Below the pieces are notes generated by a model. The model was given only the letters and a program-made list of their open reading frames with translations. It did not search any database and was not told where the DNA came from. Shown here piece after piece: positions 43,981-52,242 of a DNA stretch of 64,000 nucleotides (position 1 is the first letter of the stretch; every line of letters begins with the position of its first letter). The stretch is taken from positions 372,001-436,000 of the forward strand of contig NZ_VSFF01000007.1 in NCBI RefSeq assembly GCF_008085905.1, in the 5' to 3' direction. The stretch comes from Actinomadura syzygii. Lineage in GTDB: Bacteria > Actinomycetota > Actinomycetes > Streptosporangiales > Streptosporangiaceae. Both the position numbers and the translations under genes were made by a program.

Positions 43981-45018
43981 ATGGGTGCGACGGCGGACAA
44001 TTCGGGCGTGCACCACGGAACGGGACGCATCGGCGAAGGGCCTGCGGTGGACGACATCCTCGGCGGGCCCGCCCGTGCCGACCGCGCCGCCTACCGGCTC
44101 GCCCTGTACCGCTCGGACCGGGCGGGCAGGATCCACGTGGGCAACGTCTATCCGAGTGCCGCCCAGGCCGACGCCGTGTACACCGGCGAAGTCCGCGAAC
44201 GCGATCCCGACCGCGACGATCCCGACCGCGACGATCCCGACCACGACGATCCCGACCACGACGAGGACGTCTACCGGTTCCTGCTGCCGCTGCACGGCGA
44301 GCTGGTGGTCGTGCTGGGCGACGGCGGCGAGGCCCCGCTGCGCCCGGGCACGGGCGGCCTCGTGCCGCCCGCCGCGTCGCTGCGCGCCGGACGGCACCCG
44401 TCCGCCCGCGTCCTCGCGCTGACGATCCCCGCGCGCGAGGTGGACGGCAGGCTCCCGCCGGAGTCGCCGTTCGCCGCCGGCCCGTCGGCCGGGCTCGACC
44501 TGTCCGCCGGGCTCGGCCGGGTCGTCGCCGACATGGTCCGGGCGGTCGGGGAGGAGCGCGACTCGCTCACCGAGCGGCAGTTCGAGGCCGCCTGCGACCG
44601 GATCACCGAGCTGCTGTGCATCGTCGTCGCGGGCCAGCGGGCGGGCGGCGACCGGCCGCCCGCGCCCGGCCACCTCGCCGAGGTGGAGGCGGTGGTGCGG
44701 CGCTACGTCCGCGAGCACGTCACCGACCCGGCGCTGACCGGGGCGCGGGTGGCGCAGGCCCTCGGCTGGTCGCTGCGGCAGGTCCAGCTCGCGCTGCAGC
44801 GGGCCGGGACGACGCCGCGCGAGCTGATCCGCGAGGAGCGGCTCCGGCTCGTCCGGGACAGGCTGCGCAGCCCGCTCGACCGGCACGTCACGATCACCGA
44901 CCTGGCGCACGCGACGGGGTTCTCCTCGGCCAGCGCGCTCAGCCACGCGTTCCGCAGGCGGTTCGGGGTCAGCCCCCGTGAGCTGCGGCAACAGGGACGC
45001 GCGCAGACCGCGCGGTGA
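43981..45018 (+). CDS. AraC-family regulator
   Basis: The protein has 345 residues. Residues about 235-340 form two HTH motifs (GARVAQALGWSLRQVQLAL; ITDLAHATGFSSASALSHAF) and a C-terminal FGVSPRELR, as in AraC proteins. The N-terminal half resembles the cupin-like AraC_binding-2 region. A GTG at 44047 with a GAAGGG site is an alternative start. A 15-bp tandem repeat gives an acidic DPDRD/DPDHD linker inside the N-terminal part. Confidence 0.9.
   Translation: MGATADNSGVHHGTGRIGEGPAVDDILGGPARADRAAYRLALYRSDRAGRIHVGNVYPSAAQADAVYTGEVRERDPDRDDPDRDDPDHDDPDHDEDVYRFLLPLHGELVVVLGDGGEAPLRPGTGGLVPPAASLRAGRHPSARVLALTIPAREVDGRLPPESPFAAGPSAGLDLSAGLGRVVADMVRAVGEERDSLTERQFEAACDRITELLCIVVAGQRAGGDRPPAPGHLAEVEAVVRRYVREHVTDPALTGARVAQALGWSLRQVQLALQRAGTTPRELIREERLRLVRDRLRSPLDRHVTITDLAHATGFSSASALSHAFRRRFGVSPRELRQQGRAQTAR
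44203..44262 (+). repeat. 15-bp tandem repeat, four copies, in frame
   Basis: Four units of GATCCCGACCRCGAC encode DPDRD twice and DPDHD twice in the AraC-family gene. The two variants occur as adjacent pairs, which points to stepwise duplication. Confidence 0.92.
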
Positions 45019-45137
45019 CGTCGGACCGGGTTTGGCAGGCGTTGTCTGGCACGCATTTCCAGGCTGCGCGGACCAATCTGGGGTTAATATTCGACTGAAA
45101 TCAGCAAACGGGGCGAAAGACGGTCAGGAGCGCGCTC

Positions 45138-46187
45138 GTGGACCTCGGCCCCCACCATCTCCGGATGATCGAGGCTATCGCCGCGACCGGCAGCATCAGC
45201 AAGGCCGCGGCCCGGCTCGGCCTGACCCAGCCCGCGGTGAGCACCATGCTCCGCCGGGTGGAGAGCCACCTCGGCGTTCAGTTGTTCGTCCGGTCCCCGG
45301 AGGGCGTCACGCCGACGCCGGTCGGGGCGGAGGTCGCCACCCGCGCGCGGGCCGCGCTCGCGAGCATCGACGACCTCAACGCCGCCCTCGCGCACCGGAT
45401 CAGCGACCCGTCGGCGATGCCGCTGCTGCGGGTCGGCGTGCAGGTGTGCCCGGTGCTGACCGGGCTGGGCGAGCACCTCGGCGGGCTGTCCCCGGCGTCC
45501 CGGCTGCACCTGCGGGTCGACCAGGGCGGCGGGCGCATCCCCGCGCTGCTCACCTCCGGCGCGCTCGACATCGGGTTGTTCCAAGAGCCGTTCGAGCACG
45601 TCCCGCGGCCGCTGGGCGCACTCGAACGGCTCGTCCTGGTGGAGCGGGAACCGATCCTCGCCGGGATGTCGTCCGACAGCCCGCTCGCCGCCCGCGACAC
45701 CGTCGAGCTGGCGGAGCTCGCCGAGCTGGACTGGGTCGACGACCCGCTCGACGACGGCCCGTGGCCCGCGTACATCCGCGGGGTGTGCGCCGGCGCCGGG
45801 TTCCAGCCCCGGGTGCGGTACTGGGCGAGCGACTGGGGGATCTCCGCCTCCATCATCCGGTCCGGACGCGCCGTCGGGCTGTACCAGCCGACCGCGAGCC
45901 CCCGCGAGGGGATCGCGCTGCGCCGGATCGAGGGCGACCCGATCTCGCAGCGGATCGTGCTGGTCTGGCGCCCCGAGGCCGAGCAGGCCGCGGCCCGGCT
46001 GCGCGGCATCTTCAACGACGTGTACATGGACCTCGTCCGGGCTCAGCGGATCTACGGCGAATGGTGGGACGAGCATCCGGAGGCGCATCCGGCGTTACCC
46101 GTGCCCGCGTCCCCGGGGGCGGACTCCGCCCGGGAGGCGGGTTCCGGGAAGGGGGGCGGTTCCCGGAACCCGCTCGGAGGCGGCTAG
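45138..46187 (+). CDS. LysR-family transcriptional regulator
   Basis: The protein has 349 residues. The N-terminal winged HTH (AATGSISKAAARLGLTQPAV) and the substrate-binding fold (residues about 90-295) are both present. The C-terminal 40 residues are Pro/Gly-rich and disordered. The GTG start follows AGGAG. Its stop shares a CTAG with the stop of the convergent secreted protein gene, so a regulatory link with the protease pair is not implied. Confidence 0.92.
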   Translation: MDLGPHHLRMIEAIAATGSISKAAARLGLTQPAVSTMLRRVESHLGVQLFVRSPEGVTPTPVGAEVATRARAALASIDDLNAALAHRISDPSAMPLLRVGVQVCPVLTGLGEHLGGLSPASRLHLRVDQGGGRIPALLTSGALDIGLFQEPFEHVPRPLGALERLVLVEREPILAGMSSDSPLAARDTVELAELAELDWVDDPLDDGPWPAYIRGVCAGAGFQPRVRYWASDWGISASIIRSGRAVGLYQPTASPREGIALRRIEGDPISQRIVLVWRPEAEQAAARLRGIFNDVYMDLVRAQRIYGEWWDEHPEAHPALPVPASPGADSAREAGSGKGGGSRNPLGGG

Positions 46188-46993
46188 TAGCTGCCCGGGG
46201 TACGGCGTCGTCGCGCCATGACGACGCCAGCCGCGGTCACCAGCCCGCCCGCGCCGAGCGCGAGCAGGACGGGCGCCGGGCCCCTGTCCGGCGCCCGATC
46301 GCTGACGCCGGTGGTGGGCGAGAAGCCGCCGAGCTTCCCGGAGCGCTGGTACGCGGAGCCAGGGAGCTTGTCCGCGTAGCGACCGTGCACGAGCTTCTGG
46401 TACGACCCGACCGTCACGCCCTGCTTGACGGACGTCTTGGCCGTGTCGTTCAGAGCCGTGACGCGGCCGTCCTTGAGCCGGTACCAGGCGTGGATCTGCG
46501 GCTCGGTGAACACCTGGCCGCCGGCCGCCTTGGCCGGGTAGACGGCCTCCTCGGTCCCGGAGATCACGTTCATGATCGTCCACTCGGCGCCGGTCTTGGT
46601 GAGCCACACCGTCGCGTGCTGCCCGGTCGCCGACTTCGCGCCGACCGCCATGTAGGCGAACTGCGCGACGGGAGCGTTCGGCGTCCCCTTCACGAACTCG
46701 GGGTTGAGCGAGTACACGGGGTGGACGGCGCCCTCAAGCTTCGGCGCCTTCGCGGCGATCGCCGCCTGCGGGACGGCCTGGTTGGTGACCTGGCCGCGGT
46801 TGTGCTGGTCGAGGTGGACGAAGAACTGCCCGATCCGCTGCTGGGCGGTGGCCGACGAGGCGACCTTCGCCGCGGCCGCCTCGTCCGAGGACGGTCCGGC
46901 CGCGAACGCGGCGTTGCCGCCCATCAGGACGGTGCCGCCGATCAGGGTCGCCGCGGTGAACTTTGCCACGTTGTCGAACTTGGCGTTCCGCAT
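46184..46993 (-). CDS. Secreted protein with C-terminal membrane anchor
   Basis: The protein has 269 residues. The start lies one base after the protease stop; a GTG nine bases upstream overlaps it. A signal peptide ends near AAFAAG. The middle is a compact alpha/beta region of unknown family (NPEFVKGTPNAPVAQFAYMAV; HAWYRLKDGRVTALND). The end has a hydrophobic helix followed by RRRR, like a sortase-style anchor, but the motif before it is SPTTG rather than LPxTG. It is co-transcribed with the protease and may be its inhibitor, substrate or surface carrier (inference). Confidence 0.82.
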   Translation of the reverse strand: MRNAKFDNVAKFTAATLIGGTVLMGGNAAFAAGPSSDEAAAAKVASSATAQQRIGQFFVHLDQHNRGQVTNQAVPQAAIAAKAPKLEGAVHPVYSLNPEFVKGTPNAPVAQFAYMAVGAKSATGQHATVWLTKTGAEWTIMNVISGTEEAVYPAKAAGGQVFTEPQIHAWYRLKDGRVTALNDTAKTSVKQGVTVGSYQKLVHGRYADKLPGSAYQRSGKLGGFSPTTGVSDRAPDRGPAPVLLALGAGGLVTAAGVVMARRRRTPGSY

Positions 46994-46994
46994 G

Positions 46995-47567
46995 TCACGC
47001 ACCCACCTTCGAGAGGGCCTCGCCCCAGCGGAACTGCCCGTTGCTGACGTAGCTGCTGTGGCTCATCTCGCCGTACCTGGGGCTGGCCGGCCACGGGTCG
47101 CCGTAGGAGAGCGTCTGGCCGGTGTAGCCGTAGATCACCTGGGCGTGGCCGCCGCCGGCGGTCCAGTAGATGCCGGTCTCGATCGGGCGGTTGCCGTCGA
47201 TCTCGGTGACCACGGCCTGGTAGGACAGCGGTCCGGTCACCTGGCCCGGGGAGAGCCCGAGCTTCTGGAACGCGGTCTGGTCCCACTGCAACTGGCCGGG
47301 CTGGTTCGGGCACTGGCCGCCCGCGGGGCGGTTCCTCGCGAGGTTGCAGAACTCGTTCTGGCTGACGTTGCCCTTGTTGTGGAACTTGGCGATGGTGAGC
47401 CCGCTTGCGGCCCAGCACCACTGGTTCTGCTGCTGGACCTCCTGCTGGATCTGGAGGACGCCTGCCGAGGCGACCCCGGACGACACCGCGAAGGTGGTCG
47501 CCGCTACGCCCGCGACACCGGCCGCGATCCGTAGGCGTGCCCGGGCGGGTCGGGTACGCGTTCTCAT
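46995..47567 (-). CDS. Secreted papain-like cysteine protease (AvrRpt2-like)
   Basis: The protein has 190 residues with a signal peptide to about residue 35. C51 in QNQWCWAAS is the catalytic cysteine, H141 in GGGHAQVIYGY is the catalytic histidine, and D157 in YGDPW may complete the triad. Two further cysteines (C74, C86) could pair. This pattern fits the AvrRpt2-like papain family PF12385. The mature protein lacks a long pro-region, so another factor may keep it inactive. It is followed, one base later, by a surface-anchored partner. Confidence 0.87.
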   Translation of the reverse strand: MRTRTRPARARLRIAAGVAGVAATTFAVSSGVASAGVLQIQQEVQQQNQWCWAASGLTIAKFHNKGNVSQNEFCNLARNRPAGGQCPNQPGQLQWDQTAFQKLGLSPGQVTGPLSYQAVVTEIDGNRPIETGIYWTAGGGHAQVIYGYTGQTLSYGDPWPASPRYGEMSHSSYVSNGQFRWGEALSKVGA

Positions 47568-47902
47568 TCGCTTCCGCCTTTTCTCCCGGCTAACGCCGTG
47601 CGGCCTCTCGTCCGGGCACGGTGCGCGCGAAGGGCCTCCGTTTCGCCGGACGGGAGCATTGGCCGGCGGGAGGACGGATCGCACACCTCGCGGTATCCCT
47701 ACCGGTGCCGGGGGAGTCTTCCGGGCGGGGAACCCCGGGCGAGAGGCCGTAGGAACACCATGACAGTCTCATTGGCGACAAACCGCCGGTAATGTCAGCA
47801 GGTCATAACGGCGGTATATATGACCCTGTTTCCGCAGGCCGGGCGGGTGCCGACGGCCCCCGGACCGGCCCCCGCGCGGGGTTGCGCGGCGTCCCGGCCC
47901 GC
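47568..47902. other. Divergent promoter region with an operator-like repeat
   Basis: This 335-bp stretch separates the protease pair from the ABM gene. It contains an AT-richer patch and an inverted repeat but no convincing gene. Confidence 0.6.
47801..47825. promoter_or_regulatory. Operator-like inverted repeat GGTCATA-N11-TATGACC
   Basis: A perfect 7-bp inverted repeat with an 11-bp AT-rich spacer lies 78 bp before the ABM gene. Size and symmetry fit a dimeric repressor site. The regulator is unknown. Confidence 0.4.
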
Positions 47903-48511
47903 ATGGAAACGGCGGATACGGTCACACTCCCGGACATGCCTGAACGCGACGGCGAGCCCGTCACGGCCGTGGTCACCTGGGACGTCAAGCCCGGCCGGGA
48001 GCACGACTTCGAGGAATGGGCCGAGGGCATGCACCAGATCGCCATGCGCCGTCCCGGCCACCGCGGCGCGACCTGGCTGCGCGCCGAGGGTTCGCGGAAC
48101 CGCTACTACACCGTGGTGAACTTCGACGGCCAGGAGCACCTGGACGAATGGCTGGGATCGCGCGAGCGCGCCGACTGGCTCCGCCGCCTGCACGGGATCG
48201 CGGCCGAGCACCAGCCCGAGACGACCGGCCTGGAGACCTGGTTCAGCCTGCCGGGGGAGTCGGTGCCGCCGCCGTCCAAGGCCAAGATGATCGTCGTGAC
48301 GTTCATCGCGGTGTATCCGATCAGCCTGCTGCTGAACGCGTTCGTCACCCCGCTGACCATGTCGTGGCCGGTGCCGCTGAAGGCGATGACGTTCCCGGTG
48401 ATCCTCGTCCCGCTGCTGACCCTGCTCGTCATGCCGCTGCTGAGCCGGGCGTTCCGGCGGTGGCTGTACCCGCTCGGGCGGTCGCACCGCCCCGCGAAAC
48501 CGGGCCGCTGA
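47903..48511 (+). CDS. Antibiotic biosynthesis monooxygenase-like membrane protein
   Basis: The protein has 202 residues. Residues about 15-105 form an ABM ferredoxin-like fold (VTAVVTWDVKPGREHDFEEW; RNRYYTVVNFDG). Two transmembrane helices follow (about 130-150 and 165-185) and a basic tail. Similar ABM-plus-membrane proteins of unknown role are widespread in actinobacteria. Its TGA abuts the convergent stop in TGATCA. Confidence 0.85.
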   Translation: METADTVTLPDMPERDGEPVTAVVTWDVKPGREHDFEEWAEGMHQIAMRRPGHRGATWLRAEGSRNRYYTVVNFDGQEHLDEWLGSRERADWLRRLHGIAAEHQPETTGLETWFSLPGESVPPPSKAKMIVVTFIAVYPISLLLNAFVTPLTMSWPVPLKAMTFPVILVPLLTLLVMPLLSRAFRRWLYPLGRSHRPAKPGR

Positions 48512-50320
48512 TCAGACCAGCAGTTCGTGCAGCTCCCGGACGGCGTCGCGGAGCCGGTCGGCGAACGCGAACATCGCGTCCGCGACCGGGCGCGGGGTGC
48601 TCAGGTAGACGTTGAACCGGTCGGGGAGCAGGACGTACGCCACGCCGACGCACTGCTCGCTGGTCGAGCCGAACCCGAAGTACCGGATGTGCTCCGACGG
48701 CGCTGAGCTGGTGCTCAGGTAGTCGTCCCGCATGACGAGCCAGCCCGGCGACGCGAACAGCGGCGGCGGCTCGGTGACGCCGACCTCCGCGCCGCGCCGC
48801 CGCTGGATCAGCTGCAGCTCCCACAGGTGCTGCTCGGGCGCCTGCCCCGCCTGGCACTCGCGCGCCCGCCGGACGTGCGCGTCGGCGGCGGCGCGGAACG
48901 CGTCCCGGCGGATCTCGCGGCCCGCGGCGGGGTCGTCCATGACGTCGGCGAACCGTACCGCCTCGGGCGTGACGACCCGCATCGCCTCGGTGCGGCCGTG
49001 CCGGTGGTGGCGGGTCGCGATCGACTCGTAGGTCGCGCCGGTCAGGCCCTTCGCGCGCCGGTGGGCGAGCTGGTAGGCGAGCTGGACGAACGCGTCCGGC
49101 GACGTCCCGAGCCGCTTGATCTCGGCGGACCCGAACGTCGCGAACGACACGGTCGTCGTCGCGGTCGAGGCGCCGTAGGCGGCGAACGCGGCGGCGGCGT
49201 CGCGGATGTCGCGGCGGAGCGCGTCGTCGAGGGCGAACTCGATCGGCTCGATCACCGGGAGCCCCTGCGACCGCGCGCCCGACCGCCGGGACAGCATCAG
49301 CGGGGACGTGCCGAGCAGCGCGTCCACGAAGCTGAGGACGGTGGTGCCGTCCAGGCCGCAGTGCTCGACGTTGATCCCGGCCGTCCCGTCCGCGAAGACG
49401 ACGAACGACACGGCCTTGTCGAACCAGCGGTTGCCGCTGTCGCCGTGCAGGAGGTGGTCGCAGGCGTCGAGGGTGTTGCGGGGGACGAAGTCCTCCAGGC
49501 AGACGCAGAACAGGGCCGTCTCGACCTCGTCCAGCGCCCGCGCGTTGCGCGGGTCGGCGGCGAGCAGCGCGGTGCGGCTCGCCGCCCAGTCGGCGCGGGC
49601 CTTGGTGGTGAGGTGCCCGGCGGACGGCTCCACCGCGGGCTCCGCCTTCATGATCGTCTCAAGGCCGGCGGTCAGCTCGTCCAGGGAGTGCGGGCGGCCG
49701 TCCGGACCGAGCACGTCCATCCGGATCAGGTTGCCGCGGAAGAACACGACGATGTGCCGGGCCTGCGACGGGCCGGGCCACGCGTCGGAGTACGGGCCGC
49801 GGACCGTGTCCTGCTCCGCGCCGGGGATGCGGGTCGTGGAGAACAGGAACTTGTTCTGCACCATCGACAGCGGGCGCCCGCGGTGCACCACCGGGGGGAC
49901 GGCCTCGTCGTCCAGCCGCAGCTTGTAGTCGAGCGCCCCGGCGATCAGCCCGGCCGCGCGCTGCGCCTGGTCCTCGTCCGACTCCTTGAACAGGAAGAAG
50001 AAGTTCGCGTTCAGGGCGATGCGGTCGCGGCGGCCGAGGTAGCGGTACGGCCAGAACGTGTCGAGCCAGCTGTGCACGCCCTCGGACGCGTCGTAGCGTT
50101 CGAGCGCGGCGTGCAGCTTGCGGCCGGGGCCGTCCGGGCGGGCGAAGTCGGCGACCGCGGCCGCCGTCCGCGCCCGCTCGGCCGCGGTCAGCAGCGGCGC
50201 GCACCACTCGAGGAACCGCTCGCAGGTCGCGTCGAGCGTCGGCAGCGGCACGCGCGGCAGCGCCGCCTCGTTGCCGAAGGTGCGGGACGAGAGCTCATCG
50301 CTGGGGTTGCTGGCGTTCAC
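48512..50320 (-). CDS. Choline/carnitine O-acyltransferase family protein
   Basis: The protein has 602 residues, near full length for the family. The catalytic histidine is H320 in EHCGLDG, and YLSTSSAPS and FGFGSTSEQCVGVAY provide the substrate-binding strand near the C-terminus. The enzyme transfers acyl groups between CoA and carnitine-like alcohols. It is last in a coupled operon with a methyltransferase and a 2OG oxygenase; its GTG overlaps the methyltransferase stop in a GTGA. Carnitine acyltransferases are rare in bacteria and tend to occur in secondary metabolism. Confidence 0.92.
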   Translation of the reverse strand: MNASNPSDELSSRTFGNEAALPRVPLPTLDATCERFLEWCAPLLTAAERARTAAAVADFARPDGPGRKLHAALERYDASEGVHSWLDTFWPYRYLGRRDRIALNANFFFLFKESDEDQAQRAAGLIAGALDYKLRLDDEAVPPVVHRGRPLSMVQNKFLFSTTRIPGAEQDTVRGPYSDAWPGPSQARHIVVFFRGNLIRMDVLGPDGRPHSLDELTAGLETIMKAEPAVEPSAGHLTTKARADWAASRTALLAADPRNARALDEVETALFCVCLEDFVPRNTLDACDHLLHGDSGNRWFDKAVSFVVFADGTAGINVEHCGLDGTTVLSFVDALLGTSPLMLSRRSGARSQGLPVIEPIEFALDDALRRDIRDAAAAFAAYGASTATTTVSFATFGSAEIKRLGTSPDAFVQLAYQLAHRRAKGLTGATYESIATRHHRHGRTEAMRVVTPEAVRFADVMDDPAAGREIRRDAFRAAADAHVRRARECQAGQAPEQHLWELQLIQRRRGAEVGVTEPPPLFASPGWLVMRDDYLSTSSAPSEHIRYFGFGSTSEQCVGVAYVLLPDRFNVYLSTPRPVADAMFAFADRLRDAVRELHELLV

Positions 50321-51174
50321 TTCGATCCTCGTGTTTCCGGGCGGTCGCCGACCTGGGCGGGCCGGGGCGGGCAGGGCTGGGATGTGTAGAGCTGGGCGTA
50401 GAACCAGCCGTCGGTCTCCACGCCGGTCGGGTCGACGCCCGCGGCGCAGAGCCCGTCCAGGACGCGGGCCTGCTCCTGCGGCGTCGCGAACCGCCGCTGC
50501 CGGAACAGCCCCTCGTGGCGCACGGTCCGGTACCCCGCGGCGCCGAGGGTCTCCGCGATCGGCTCGAAGGGGAACATGCGCAGCACGAAGTGCGCCATCC
50601 ACGGCCGGTTCCCGCCGGGCCCGCCGAGGATCCTGGAAATGGTCCGCTCGGTGACGTACCCGAGGCACCCGGTGGAGATGACCAGATCGACGCCGTCGAG
50701 CCGCGCGCGCTGCTCGTCGGTCGGTTCGCCGTTCTCCAGATCGGCGTGGACGGCGCCGTCCAGGAATCCGGCTTCGAGGGCATAGGAAAGGGCTTCCTCC
50801 GAGGCGTCCAGGCCGAGGAAACGCACGGGGTCCGTGCGGCCGCCGGAACGGACGAGCTCCCTGTCCCGAGTGAGTAGCGACTCGCGTGTTCGCTGATGCG
50901 CGTCCCGGTCGGCGTAGCGATGGTACAGCTCTTCCATGGTGGCCCCATATTTCACCAGGGCGGCGTTGACGCCGTAGGAGCAGCCGATGTCCAGAACGGT
51001 CGGGACCGGCGCCCCGCACGCCTCCCGGTATTCGCTGATCAGCCGCCGGAAGTGCGGTTTCGCCAGCTCCGGTATGGAGTAGTCGAGTTGGCGGAGAGTG
51101 CCGAAGTACGCCCGCGGATCGGGCCGCGTGTAGATGTGGTCGAACGAGATCTTGCCGGTTTCGCCGGTGCGCAT
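50317..51174 (-). CDS. Class I SAM-dependent methyltransferase
   Basis: The protein has 285 residues. Motif I is VLDIGCSYGVNAAL, followed by FLGLDASEEALSYA and VDLVISTGCLGYV. The substrate is not evident; its place between a 2OG oxygenase and a carnitine acyltransferase suggests an amine or acid precursor (inference). The start lies 10 bp after the oxygenase stop. Confidence 0.88.
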   Translation of the reverse strand: MRTGETGKISFDHIYTRPDPRAYFGTLRQLDYSIPELAKPHFRRLISEYREACGAPVPTVLDIGCSYGVNAALVKYGATMEELYHRYADRDAHQRTRESLLTRDRELVRSGGRTDPVRFLGLDASEEALSYALEAGFLDGAVHADLENGEPTDEQRARLDGVDLVISTGCLGYVTERTISRILGGPGGNRPWMAHFVLRMFPFEPIAETLGAAGYRTVRHEGLFRQRRFATPQEQARVLDGLCAAGVDPTGVETDGWFYAQLYTSQPCPPRPAQVGDRPETRGSK

Positions 51175-51184
51175 CCGCCGTCCC

Positions 51185-52030
51185 CTAGTCGAGCAGCCGG
51201 TCGACCCGGACGGCGCGTCCCTCCGCCGCCAGGTGCTCGGGCAGGACGCGGCCGAAGAGCTGCCGCGTCCGCGCGACGCTGCCGACGACCCCCGGACGCT
51301 CGCTGTAGGCGAAGATCGCGGTGTGCCGCGCCGTCCTCCCGGCGACCCGGCCCACCCGGTGCAGCGAGTACCGTCCCTTGAATAATTGCAGGTCACCGGG
51401 CCGGAGCGTCAACCGCTGGACGAGGTCGCCGCCCCGTCCGGCGAGCACCCGGCCGACGTCGCCGAAGTTCTCCGCGTCCGCCGACCGGATGTTCGGGCAG
51501 TACTCGAAGCCGCCGCCCGCCTCCGCCTCCTGGACGAGCATGCTCACCGTGAACTCGTTGGTGTCGAAATGCCAGGGATGCTCCATGCCGGGTCTCACGA
51601 CGTTCAGGCACAGGCCCGACAGCGGATCGGCCAGCTCGTACACGACGGACATTCCGAAACAGGCGGCCGTGAACCGGCGGAACAGCGGATTTGAATAAAG
51701 CCGGTGGATCGCGAAACCGGCCGGGATGCGGTCGCGCGGGACGAACGCGTTGCCCCGCTTCATGGTGACCCGTCCCGGATGGCCGTCCGGCAATGGCGTG
51801 GTCACGTCGATGTTGTAGGCGTTCACCGTTTCGACGTCGGCGTGGGCGTAGGGCGCGATCTTCGCGCATTCCGTCCGCAATGCGTCCAGCAATGCCGGAC
51901 GAATGAAGTCGGGCAGCACGCAGCAGCCCGTTTCCGCCAGCTCCGCCCTGGCCCGCGAAATGACGGGGAGCCATCCGTCCGGCAGATAGCGGTCGGCGAC
52001 CACCCGCCCGAAGTCCTCCGCTGCGTCCAT
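51185..52030 (-). CDS. Fe(II)/2-oxoglutarate-dependent oxygenase
   Basis: The protein has 281 residues. The iron-binding triad is H154-x-D156 in HFDTNEF and H224 in SLHRVGRV, with R235 or R232 likely to bind 2-oxoglutarate. It is a phytanoyl-CoA hydroxylase-like enzyme; because a carboxylate (D156) is present, it should hydroxylate rather than halogenate. The ATG follows GAAAGGACG. It is the first gene of the three-gene operon. Confidence 0.9.
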   Translation of the reverse strand: MDAAEDFGRVVADRYLPDGWLPVISRARAELAETGCCVLPDFIRPALLDALRTECAKIAPYAHADVETVNAYNIDVTTPLPDGHPGRVTMKRGNAFVPRDRIPAGFAIHRLYSNPLFRRFTAACFGMSVVYELADPLSGLCLNVVRPGMEHPWHFDTNEFTVSMLVQEAEAGGGFEYCPNIRSADAENFGDVGRVLAGRGGDLVQRLTLRPGDLQLFKGRYSLHRVGRVAGRTARHTAIFAYSERPGVVGSVARTRQLFGRVLPEHLAAEGRAVRVDRLLD

Positions 52031-52242
52031 GAACGTCCTTTCGGCTCGGCGCGCCGCATAACCGCGTTCTAGCACAATCCGGGCACTAGATCATGACCGC
52101 GGCGAGACGCTCCCGGGACGTCTCCGCGGCCGGGCGGCTCCGGCGGCGGGGTGGCGATCGCGGCGACTTTCCGCGAACCTTTCCTCACGCGGCGGCGTCA
52201 CCGTCCAGTGGAAACATGATCTAGGAGTGCGGGGAGCGCGGG

